From NCBI GenBank assembly GCA_947566645.1, contig CANOKL010000001.1, positions 62,001-126,000 on the forward strand: a DNA stretch of 64,000 bases, written 5' to 3'. Position numbers and translations under genes: made by a program. The notes beneath the pieces were generated by a model, which saw only the letters and a program-made list of their open reading frames with translations, searched no databases and was not told the origin of the DNA. This document shows positions 26,182 through 34,500 of this stretch, one piece after another; position 1 is the stretch's first letter, and the number at the start of each line of letters is the position of its first letter. The DNA is from an uncultured Lachnospiraceae bacterium (GTDB lineage: Bacteria; Bacillota; Clostridia; Lachnospirales; Lachnospiraceae).

Positions 26182-27041
26182 TGAAGCAGACAACGATAGG
26201 CGGAACCAAGAGGAAGGTTACCAATGCACTGGCAATGATCGGGCTGATTATTATCTTCATAGCATATATGTTCCCGTTCATTATGGTAGTGATCAATTCC
26301 CTGAAACAGAAGAGGGATATTATAAAGAGCCCGTTTTCCTGGCTGTTTACGATTAAAGGACTGTCCTTTGACAACTTTGTAAATGCATTTACACAGATGG
26401 ATTTCCTGAATGCATTCAAGAACTCGCTGATTGTAACCGTATCTGCGACGGTGCTTGTAACACTGCTGGCTGCAATGCTTGCATATTACATCGTCCGTCA
26501 CAATAACGGAGTTTCCAAGCTTACATTTGCGCTTATGGTGGCTTCCATGATCATTCCCTTCCAGGCGATCATGATCCCTCTGGTAAGTATTTACGGAGGC
26601 ACCTTAAATGTGCTGAACCACAGGATTACGCTGATCTTCATGCACACAGGATTCTCCATGGCGATGTCCGTGTTCATGTTCCACGGGTTCATTAAGGGAA
26701 ATGTGCCCATGGCGCTGGAGGAAGCGGCTTATATTGACGGGTGTACCCACTCCCAGACATTCTTTAAGATTGTACTGCCGCTTTTGAAGCCGATTATCTC
26801 TACCATGGTAATCCTGAATTCACTGGCATTCTGGAATGACTTCCTTCTTCCGTCCCTGGTGCTGACGGATAAGAAGCTCCTGACACTGCCATTGTCTACA
26901 TATAGCTTCTATGGTACTTACTCGGCGGATTATGGGACCATTATGGCAGGCCTCCTGCTGTGCGTAATTCCGATTCTGATCCTGTATGTAGTGCTGCAGA
27001 AACAGATAATCGGAGGAGTCGTGGCTGGAGCTGTAAAATAG
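26181..27041 (+). CDS. sugar ABC transporter permease (MalG-like)
   Basis: 286 residues with six membrane helices. The EAA loop is MALEEAAYIDGCTHSQTFFK, and the C-terminus ...LQKQIIGGVVAGAVK is typical of MalG-type subunits. ATG overlaps the previous stop (TAATG). A very stable hairpin begins 12 bp after its stop. Confidence 0.93.
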   Translation: MKQTTIGGTKRKVTNALAMIGLIIIFIAYMFPFIMVVINSLKQKRDIIKSPFSWLFTIKGLSFDNFVNAFTQMDFLNAFKNSLIVTVSATVLVTLLAAMLAYYIVRHNNGVSKLTFALMVASMIIPFQAIMIPLVSIYGGTLNVLNHRITLIFMHTGFSMAMSVFMFHGFIKGNVPMALEEAAYIDGCTHSQTFFKIVLPLLKPIISTMVILNSLAFWNDFLLPSLVLTDKKLLTLPLSTYSFYGTYSADYGTIMAGLLLCVIPILILYVVLQKQIIGGVVAGAVK

Positions 27042-27053
27042 GTGTAAGGGGAC

Positions 27054-27237
27054 GCCGCCCGGGGGCAGGAGCATATCCCACGCAAACGGGACAACATTAC
27101 GGTGAACTAACTGTTAACTGCGACTAGGGCGTTCGGGAGAGCCCTCACGCCCAAGTCTCCGTAAACAGTGGATTTCACCTTCATTAAAGGCGTCCCTGGA
27201 TTGTTTGCTTAGGGATATGCTCCTGCCCCCGGGCGGC
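27054..27237 (+). ncRNA. 184-nt highly stable structured element (candidate RNA or hairpin-type mobile element)
   Basis: A perfect 26-bp outer stem: the 5' arm starts GCCGCCCGGGGGCAGG at 27054 and the 3' arm ends CCTGCCCCCGGGCGGC at 27237. Inside, further helices continue inward in order: GCAAAC/GTTTGC, GGGAC/GTCCC, GGTGAA/TTCACC, ACTGTT/AACAGT and GACTAGGGCGT/ACGCCCAAGTC (one mismatch), closed by a small GGG-AGAG-CCC loop. The nested order gives one long rod with internal loops. A short T-run (TGTTTT) follows. It may be a terminator/stabiliser, a small RNA or a palindromic insertion; no known family was recognised. Confidence 0.7.
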
Positions 27238-27667
27238 TGTTTTCCGGCAGTTGTAGGGTGTTAGTTTGTGGTGTGATGTCGCGGAAGTGCGTGGCAAGGA
27301 AATCTCTTTGTTACGGCACCTTTTTTGAAGGTTATCGTTTGGAACTGTTCACACAGTAAACGGTAACCGGTGTATTTCTCTTGGAGGGTATGGTATTATA
27401 CCCTCCTTGTTAGTATACTAAAGAAAGGGAATGCCTGTTGGAAGGGACTTTTATATTCACGGTTAATAAAATCTGTCGTGAGTATCGCGCCAGCCGCAAA
27501 GTGGCATAGCTTCCTTATGCAGCTGTGTGCATTGTGTTATGCTGCGAAGTAGATTTATCTGGTGCGCAGCATAATGACCGGATGGGTTATACTTGTAACG
27601 CGGTCAGCTGCATAGATATAAGGATAATGACAAGGATAAGTATAAGGATTAAGGATGGAGAATTTTT
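27238..27667 (+). promoter_or_regulatory. intergenic region before GH32 gene with LacI-type operator
   Basis: A GGTAACCGGTGT site (core 27365-27372) matches the operators upstream of the ABC operon. Ten bp on there is a hairpin GGAGGGTA/TATACCCTCC (27383-27406), and later a stem TTATGCTGCG/CGCAGCATAA (~27537-27575). No gene is recognised in these 430 bp. Confidence 0.6.
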
Positions 27668-29062
27668 ATGATGGTTAGGCATGATTTGCATTTGAGGGCA
27701 CCGGGGAATTGGGTGAATGATCCGAATGGGTTTATTTTTTATAAGGGGAAGTATCATTTGTTTTATCAGTATTTCCCTTATGCCCCTGTGTGGGGGACGA
27801 TGCACTGGGGGCATGCGGTGAGTGAGGATCTGGTGCACTGGGAGCATGTGGGTGCGGCGCTTTTTCCAACGGTCTATGAGGATCAGAACGGGTGTTTTTC
27901 CGGGAGTGCGCTGGAGCATGACGGGAGGATGTATCTGTACTATACAGGGATTCATTATAAGGAGGCGGATCCGAAGAATATTCATGCCTGTGTGGGGGAT
28001 GATTTCCAGGCGTGCCAGCTTATGATCTCTTCGGAGGATGGGATGAGTTTTGATAATTTTTCGGGAAAGCGTGTGGTTGTTCCTGTGATTGAGGATGAAG
28101 AGACCGGTGATCCGAAGGATACGAGGGATCCGAAGGTGTGGCAGGAGGACGGGAATTTTTATATGATTCTCGGGAGCACGTACCGGAAGGAGACCGGGCG
28201 TGCGGTGATCTATAAGAGCAGGGACGGGGAGAACTGGGAGTATGCATCCCAGCTTCGAAGCAGCAGGTTTGGAAGGATTCTGGAGTGCCCGGATATCTTT
28301 AAGGTGGGGGATGTGCATGTATTTATGGGTTCTCCTATGTATATTGAAGAGGATGCGGGAGGATATGAGCATCATGCAGTGTGTATGACAGCAGGATTTG
28401 ATACAGATACGTGTACTCTGACATTTCCGGAGGAGGATGAGTGGAAAGAGCGTGGAGATGATTCTTCCGGCAGGAGGGAGGATTCCCTATCCCCTGGAAG
28501 GTATCAGTATGTGGATTACGGGCTTGATCTCTATGCACCTCAGACAAATGTGGATAAAGAGGGGCGGAGGGTTATGATTGCGTGGCTTCGTATGCCGAAG
28601 GCGGTGGAGGAGCCGGGGGAGAAGCCCTGGATCGGGATGATGTCCCTTCCCCGGGTGGTGGAGGTGTCAGACGGGCATATTTACTTCCGGGTTCATCCGG
28701 AGGTGGAGAAGTATTTTGGAAAGAGAGTGGCTGCAGAGGAGACCTGGGAGAGAAAGATGCCAGAACTTCCGTGCCGGATCCGGACGGAGCTCGGGGAGGA
28801 CGAGATGCTGGATGTCGGGGGTTATAAGATCTGGCGGGAGCGGGGATTCGTGAAGACGGACCGCAGCGAGGTATTTGCCGGGATCCAGGGACACCGCCTG
28901 ATCAGTACAACACCGAAAATCTGTGAGTGCTGCCTGGATATTTTTGTAGATAAGAATCTGATCGAAGTGTTTGTAAATGAAGGGCAGTATGTGATCAGCA
29001 GTGTTGTGTACGGACTGGGGAGACAGCTCAGGGGACGCATAAAGGAAATGTGGACGGCATGA
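27668..29062 (+). CDS. glycoside hydrolase family 32 (sucrose/fructan beta-fructosidase)
   Basis: 464 residues. The GH32 catalytic triad is visible: WVNDPNG (nucleophile Asp, residue 18), TRDPKVW near residue 153 (transition-state stabiliser Asp) and LECPDIF near residue 204 (acid/base Glu). QTNVDKEGRRVMIAWLRMPK and the C-terminal beta-sandwich (GHRLIST..CLDIFVDKNLIEVF) complete the fold. No signal peptide, so it is cytoplasmic and cleaves sucrose, sucrose-6-phosphate or short fructans imported by the ABC transporter. The start is one of two adjacent ATGs (27668/27671) behind AAGGATGGAG. The shared operator argues for control by the LacI regulator. Confidence 0.93.
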   Translation: MMVRHDLHLRAPGNWVNDPNGFIFYKGKYHLFYQYFPYAPVWGTMHWGHAVSEDLVHWEHVGAALFPTVYEDQNGCFSGSALEHDGRMYLYYTGIHYKEADPKNIHACVGDDFQACQLMISSEDGMSFDNFSGKRVVVPVIEDEETGDPKDTRDPKVWQEDGNFYMILGSTYRKETGRAVIYKSRDGENWEYASQLRSSRFGRILECPDIFKVGDVHVFMGSPMYIEEDAGGYEHHAVCMTAGFDTDTCTLTFPEEDEWKERGDDSSGRREDSLSPGRYQYVDYGLDLYAPQTNVDKEGRRVMIAWLRMPKAVEEPGEKPWIGMMSLPRVVEVSDGHIYFRVHPEVEKYFGKRVAAEETWERKMPELPCRIRTELGEDEMLDVGGYKIWRERGFVKTDRSEVFAGIQGHRLISTTPKICECCLDIFVDKNLIEVFVNEGQYVISSVVYGLGRQLRGRIKEMWTA

Positions 29063-29213
29063 TTCATTAGAGTCATGCCTGCTTTGTGATCTAAAATAAG
29101 CAAAGGCGGAATGAAAATAAAAGATAGAAACATTTTTTTGGCTATGATAAAATAAATATTAGCCAATACTGTTATTAAAACTGACAGAATTTATTTGACA
29201 GGAGGGGATAACA

Positions 29214-29552
29214 ATGCTTCAGAACATAAATGGGATATTAGAAAATTATGTAGAGGATATACACGGATTATATGGGGAGCAATTAAAAGCTGTGATTTTA
29301 TATGGTTCTTACGCAAGAGGGGATTTACGGCCAGATTCCGATATTGATATTATGATTTTGGTAGATCAGACAGAACGGGAAATTATGGAAAAAGGCCGTA
29401 TGCTTTCAGAGATAACTTTTGAATATGATTTTGATTTCAACCTGGCAATTATGCCAATCGTAAAAAATATTACCCATTTTAACAAATGGATTCGTGCCTA
29501 TCCATTCTATTACAACATAAAAAAGGAAGGGGTGGAGCTATATGCAGTTTAG
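29214..29552 (+). CDS. MNT-type nucleotidyltransferase (MntA-like)
   Basis: A 112-residue minimal nucleotidyltransferase. The hallmark GSYARGDLRPDSDIDIMILV (residues 31-50) holds the GS and DxD catalytic motifs. Such proteins are usually the antitoxin of MNT/HEPN pairs, which AMPylate the HEPN RNase toxin. The ATG follows AGGAGGGGATAACA. The overlapping downstream HEPN gene is cut to 29 codons, so the antitoxin appears to have outlived its toxin, or the protein has taken another role. Confidence 0.85.
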   Translation: MLQNINGILENYVEDIHGLYGEQLKAVILYGSYARGDLRPDSDIDIMILVDQTEREIMEKGRMLSEITFEYDFDFNLAIMPIVKNITHFNKWIRAYPFYYNIKKEGVELYAV

Positions 29553-29631
29553 TTTGGATGATACAGGCGGCGCAAGGGAGTTAGCTCTGCACAGGATAAA
29601 AACAGCCAGATCTGAAAGAGCCATAGACTAG
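29542..29631 (+). pseudogene. HEPN-domain gene, truncated
   Basis: ATG at 29542 lies within the end of the MNT gene, as usual for MNT/HEPN pairs. The 29-residue product MQFSLDDTGGARELALHRIK, then TARSERAID, matches only the N-terminal helix of HEPN proteins. The RX4-6H active site is missing. Confidence 0.55.
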
Positions 29632-29684
29632 AACATGATACAGGAGAAAACATGCCAGGAATGCTGTAAAGGAATGTGGATGAG

Positions 29685-30224
29685 ATGTTAGTGCTGTACT
29701 TAAGCCTCCTGGACGGGGAGGACGAAGGGAAATTTGAGAGACTTTATTATAAATACCGGGGACTGATGTTCACCTGTGCAAAGGAAATACTGAAAGATGA
29801 TATGCTTGCGGAGGACGCAGTCCATGATGCCTTCCTTAGGCTCACAAAACATATGAAAAAAATAGATGAGATTGAATGTAACAAAACACTCCGTTTTGTC
29901 GTTATAGTAGTTGAGAGCGCGGCGAAGGATATTTACCGGAAGGAAAAAAGGTTCCGCCATGTCCCCTGGGAAGAGGTGGAAACACAGTACAGCTTCCCGG
30001 TGCAGGAGATCACGGAATCACTGACGGATGTGGAGAAGGCAATCCTGCAGCTTCCCCTTACCTATCGTCAGATTTTTCAGATGAAATTTGCATGGGGCTA
30101 TCCGAATAAGGAGATTGCAGAGGTTCTGAATATCCGGGAGGGCACGCTCAGGCAGAGAATATCCAGGGGGAAGGAGATTCTGCGAAACTTGCTTGAAGAA
30201 ATGGAGGTGTATGTTGATGAGTGA
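29685..30224 (+). CDS. RNA polymerase sigma factor (ECF-like sigma-70)
   Basis: About 179 residues from ATG 29685, which has AAAGGA at an 11-bp distance; a GTG at 29676 is too close to that site. Sigma region 2: LYYKYRGLMFTCAKEILKDD, MLAEDAVHDAFLRL. Region 4: LPLTYRQIFQMKFAWGYPNK, EIAEVLNIREGTLRQRISRG. This is a small alternative sigma factor. Its last codons overlap the next gene, which looks like its membrane-bound anti-sigma or co-regulator. Target promoters are not known; the secreted/RHS genes downstream are candidates by position only. Confidence 0.85.
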   Translation: MLVLYLSLLDGEDEGKFERLYYKYRGLMFTCAKEILKDDMLAEDAVHDAFLRLTKHMKKIDEIECNKTLRFVVIVVESAAKDIYRKEKRFRHVPWEEVETQYSFPVQEITESLTDVEKAILQLPLTYRQIFQMKFAWGYPNKEIAEVLNIREGTLRQRISRGKEILRNLLEEMEVYVDE

Positions 30225-30906
30225 GTTCCGGGTAGATGATGATTTCTTATACAAATGTATGCCTGCTTTGGAGGAAAAGGTTCTTCAGGCATACTGGGAA
30301 GAGAAGGAGCAGCCGCATGAATTTTCCAGTGGGTTCGAATGGAAAATGAGACAGCTCATAAAGCGTATGTTACAGAAGGAGAGATACGGCTTTCCTGTAA
30401 CAACCGTGCGGAGGGCTGCGGCGGTGATTGTGGTCGCAGCAGGTGTGATGGCGGCTTCCCTGAGCGTGGAAGCTGTCAGAGATAAGCTGTATGAATTTGT
30501 CCAGACAATATATGAAACGTATATAGAGACAAGGTATTCCGTGCCGGAAGGAACAACAGGGGAATTTAGGCCGCTTTATCCGACGTATATTCCGGAGGGA
30601 TATGTATCTGCGATTGAGGACAGAGATGAAAATTCTCTTGTACTGAGTTATGAGAAGGAAGATGAGAATGGGCTGCAGGGGATTGTAATTGCAGAGGATC
30701 AGATCACAGATGGTTTGCTGGTATCAGACGATAATGAGTATGTATCAGAAAGTATAGTGGATGTGCTCGGACAAGAGGGAACACTATCTAGAAAAGAAGA
30801 TGGATATATCCATGTACGATGGGAAGCGGATGGTTGCCTTTATATGGTGGCAGCAGGTGGGCTGACAGAGGATGAGGTATTAAAAATATGTAATTCTTTG
30901 AAGTGA
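30217..30906 (+). CDS. DUF4367-type membrane protein, putative anti-sigma factor
   Basis: About 229 residues from the ATG at 30217 (GGAGG 12 bp upstream, inside the sigma gene). A cytoplasmic N-terminal part is followed by one TM segment (AAAVIVVAAGVMAASLSVEA) and an outside domain with RPLYPTYIPEGYVSAIEDRD. The latter is typical of DUF4367 proteins encoded next to ECF sigma factors. It probably binds and inhibits the sigma factor. A terminator follows. Confidence 0.78.
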   Translation: MSEFRVDDDFLYKCMPALEEKVLQAYWEEKEQPHEFSSGFEWKMRQLIKRMLQKERYGFPVTTVRRAAAVIVVAAGVMAASLSVEAVRDKLYEFVQTIYETYIETRYSVPEGTTGEFRPLYPTYIPEGYVSAIEDRDENSLVLSYEKEDENGLQGIVIAEDQITDGLLVSDDNEYVSESIVDVLGQEGTLSRKEDGYIHVRWEADGCLYMVAAGGLTEDEVLKICNSLK

Positions 30907-30915
30907 AAAATAAAG

Positions 30916-30972
30916 AAAGAGAGTGCTTAAGGGTAATGATAACCTATAAGCACTTTCTTTTTATTTTTTTTG
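30916..30972 (+). terminator. intrinsic terminator after sigma/anti-sigma operon
   Basis: Stem AGAGAGTGCTTA.. / TAAGCACTTTCTTT with an inner GGT/ACC, followed by TTTATTTTTTTT. Confidence 0.85.
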
Positions 30973-31052
30973 TAATGGATGTAACAAATCTAAGAAAATC
31001 ATCGTTATAGTGTATAAGAGAATAAAATTTTTTTAATCAGGAGGTAATAATT

Positions 31053-31481
31053 ATGAAAAACTCAAGAAAAAGAAAACTAAAGGAGGTGATGGCAGTATGG
31101 ATTTGTCTGCTTCTATTTGTAATTGCGGGTAGCTCAGGGTATGCAGCTGACCGGGACAGTATGTCAATAATGTCGATTGATGCCAGCAGTAACGTGAGCC
31201 TGAATATTTCGTCTGGTACTGCAAAGGCACAGTGCAGTGTACGGGGAGATGTGGGAAAAGTGACAAAGATTAGCATCACAATGTATCTTCAGAAATATAA
31301 ATCTGGAGGATATTCTACGGTGAAGACCTGGAGCGGAAGTAAAAGCAGTTATATTTATAAATTGCAGGGTTCAAAAAATGTAGCTAAAGGGACTTACCGC
31401 ATCAAAGCAAAGATTACCTGTTATAAGGGGAAAACATCTGAAACGAGTTATAAATATAGTGCGGTAAAGAAATGTTCATAA
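31053..31481 (+). CDS. small secreted protein of unknown function
   Basis: 142 residues behind AGGAGGTAATAATT. Signal peptide MAVWICLLLFVIAGSSGYAA with likely cleavage after AYAA-like GYAA near residue 31. The mature part (~110 residues) is beta-rich, with Ser/Thr/Lys/Tyr (KSGGYSTVKTWSG; YRIKAKITCYKGKTSE) and three Cys. It resembles small secreted Lachnospiraceae proteins with an Ig-like or DUF6147-type fold, but I cannot name the family with confidence. It lies 39 bp before the RHS gene and may be expressed with it. Confidence 0.7.
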   Translation: MKNSRKRKLKEVMAVWICLLLFVIAGSSGYAADRDSMSIMSIDASSNVSLNISSGTAKAQCSVRGDVGKVTKISITMYLQKYKSGGYSTVKTWSGSKSSYIYKLQGSKNVAKGTYRIKAKITCYKGKTSETSYKYSAVKKCS

Positions 31482-31520
31482 ACAGTAGAGCTATTTTGAA
31501 GGAATGAGAGGAGAAGAAAG

Positions 31521-34500
31521 GTGAAGAAACGGATTCAGAAAAGAAGAAAACACTGGTTTATATGTGCAGCAGTAATATTATTCATGTCAACTTCAATTTT
31601 TTATAAAGGGTACGCAGCCGAGGAGGACATAGTAAAGGAGAGTGAAGAGCTTTCCGAAAAAGAAAAAGAGGGTACGAAAGACGTTCTTTCCGAAAACGGG
31701 GAGGCAGATACGACTGACATGATTTCCGAAAACGGGAACGAAGGTCTTTCAGATGCAGAACAAGGGCCGGAAGACGTCATGGCCTCAGACTTATCGGCAG
31801 AGCAAGAGCAGGAAGCAGAACAAGAGGAAGAAAGCCCCAGGGCAGAGTTTTCCAGTAAGACCGGAAGCCGGGAGTATTTGGGATACTATACGTTTAGTAC
31901 GCCTGCCGGTAACGGAACAGTAGAGTATAGCAGCGGAAATTTACTTTATTCCCAGGAAGATGCAGAGCTTCCATCAAACAGCCTGCCATTTGTTATAGAG
32001 AGGTACTATAACAGCCAGTCAGAGCTTACGGGTGTATTTGGAAGAGGATGGTCGGATTCCCTGCATAAGGAACTCCGTGCAGATGAAAAGGGAATAGTAT
32101 ACTTTATTAACAGCGACGGCAGTATCTATCGATTCGAGAAAAAGGGAGCGGAATATCTCTGCAGTGAAACAAAAGATTATACATTAGATATGAATGAGCG
32201 GACTCTTAGGACAAAGGACAATATCTTGTACCGTTTTAATCATGAAGGGCAGTTAATCGCTGCTGAAGAGCCGAATGGAACTTCGATAGAATATAAATAT
32301 GATGATAAGAACCGGCTTTCTTCCGTAGAAACCAGTGCAGAAAAGAAAATCACACTGGAATATGAGAAAGAGAGCGGATTGCTTAAGAAGATTGTACTTC
32401 CGGATAAAACGTTTTTGTCGTATGAGTATGAAGATGAGATGCTTGTACAGGCATCCCGGGTATCCAGTGATCAGACAGAAAGCATTTCCTTCCAGTATGG
32501 ATATACGGATGGGGTTCTGACTACTGTCACAGACGGAAAAGGGCAGCCATACCAGATCCAGTATCTGTCAGGCAAGGTATCACAGGTTACATATCCCAAC
32601 GGAGAAGCCAGTTTGCTCGAATATCAGGAAGGCAGGACATCCGTAACAAAACAGAATGAAGCGGGCGCGGCATTATATACGACAGATACAGTCTATGAGA
32701 AAGCGACCGGGAAGATTTTGAACGAAACATCAGCAGATGGTAAGGTTACAGAGTATGAATATGGGTATCAAAAGAATCCTTATCTGGTGACAAAGACTAG
32801 AAAACAGACGGGATATGAAGTTCTGAATGATGGAAAGGTTGAGTGGAAGACACAGGAGAAGGTGACAGAGACTGCCTACAATTCAGATGAAAATGTAAAG
32901 AAAGAGGTATCCGAGGATGGAGTAATCACAACGTATACCTACGATAAAACCAGTGAATGGACAGAGGATTCTCCAAAAACCGTAATATCCAGAAAAGATG
33001 GAGTTGTCCTAAGCAAGGAGGTAACAAAGTACGACGAAGAAGGTAATATTATTCAGGAAATTGATGCGTCTGACCCGGACAATAAGAAGGTAACAACCAA
33101 TACTTATGATGAGGAAGGTAATGTGCTGGAGACAACTGTTACGGAGGATGGGATGGAAACTACGCAGTCAGCCTATTCCTATGATGAAGAAGGGAATGTA
33201 ATCCATGGAACAGAAGAAACCAGTGATGTCGTAAGTGAGGAAAAGAATACTTATGATGAGATGGGACGTGCTGTCAAAACAACGGATGCATCTACCGGTG
33301 AAAAGATGGAGTATACCTATGATTATCTGGGAAGAGTAATAAAATCAGTTTCCACATTAAATGGAAAGAAGCAGACAGCATCTACTGTCTATGATGCAAA
33401 TGGGACGGTTATTTCAGAAACCGATGCATCCGGGGTTACGACAGAGTATGACTACGATGCGATGAATCGCCTGGTGTCACGTACTCTGATAAAAGGTGAG
33501 ACAATCACTTATCAGAAAGAATATGGGTATGAGGACGTGATAATCCGGGACGGAAGGGAAGAACGAAGGATTAAAAATGCACGTGTAGAGAGAGAAAGCA
33601 ATCCGGATGGCAGCATTGCATCCGAAAAATATTATGATGCCGGAGGGAATCTGGTCCGTGAGAAGACAGGCACATTATACACAGACTATACCTATGATGC
33701 CGGAGGAAATCTTGTAGTAACCTATACTAATGGGGAAGATGCCAGTGCAAAGCAGGGGAAGCTTACGGTATCTGTTTATGATGACAACGGGAGACAGACC
33801 GCTTCGGTTATCAACCCTGAGGTGAAAAACGGAGTCTATACGGTTGGGAATAATACGATTGTTACAGAACAGGCATATGATGAGAAAGGGAATATTGTAA
33901 AGGAAACAGACGCAAAGGGAATCGTTACAGAATATCTGTATGATGATTCCAACAGGGTGGTACAGGTGACTGCAGATGCAGCAGGAGAAAAGCTTGTCTC
34001 CAGTGCGGAGTATGTAACCGATGCTGAGAACGGACTGACGACAACGATACTGACAGATCCCAATGGTCATAGAAGCATGGAAGTATCGGATACCGCAGGA
34101 CTGATACGTAAGACAACAGATCAGGGAGACCATGAGAAAGAGAGCATTTCCACGTCTTATGAATATGATTCACAGGGAAATCAGATTAAAACGATATATG
34201 AGAATGGTGCGTACAAAGAAAGTACTTATGATGACAGAAATCTGTGTACCAGTACAAAAGGTTTTGATGCTCAAGGGAAACAGACATTACAGACGGAGTA
34301 TGTATATGACAGCCAGTGCCGGCAGATAAAAATGACAGACTTACGCGCAGAAAAAGGGAAAATGCTTCCATACCGCTATACCTATACAGGATACGACGAT
34401 TTCAGGCGGAAAGCCTGGGCAGCAGAGGTGAGCAGTGAAAAAGAGCCTGATGATAAGGAAATAGAGGCGCATAAAATTACTTACAGCTATGACGCGGAAA

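Noticed and set aside
27054..27237. Retron or group II intron RNA
   Set aside because: No reverse transcriptase nearby and no domain V or GUGYG-type 5' end.
27587..28375. 262-codon minus-strand frame across the GH32 gene
   Set aside because: It is the complement of a clear GH32 frame and has a low-complexity His/Pro/Ile composition; no family features.
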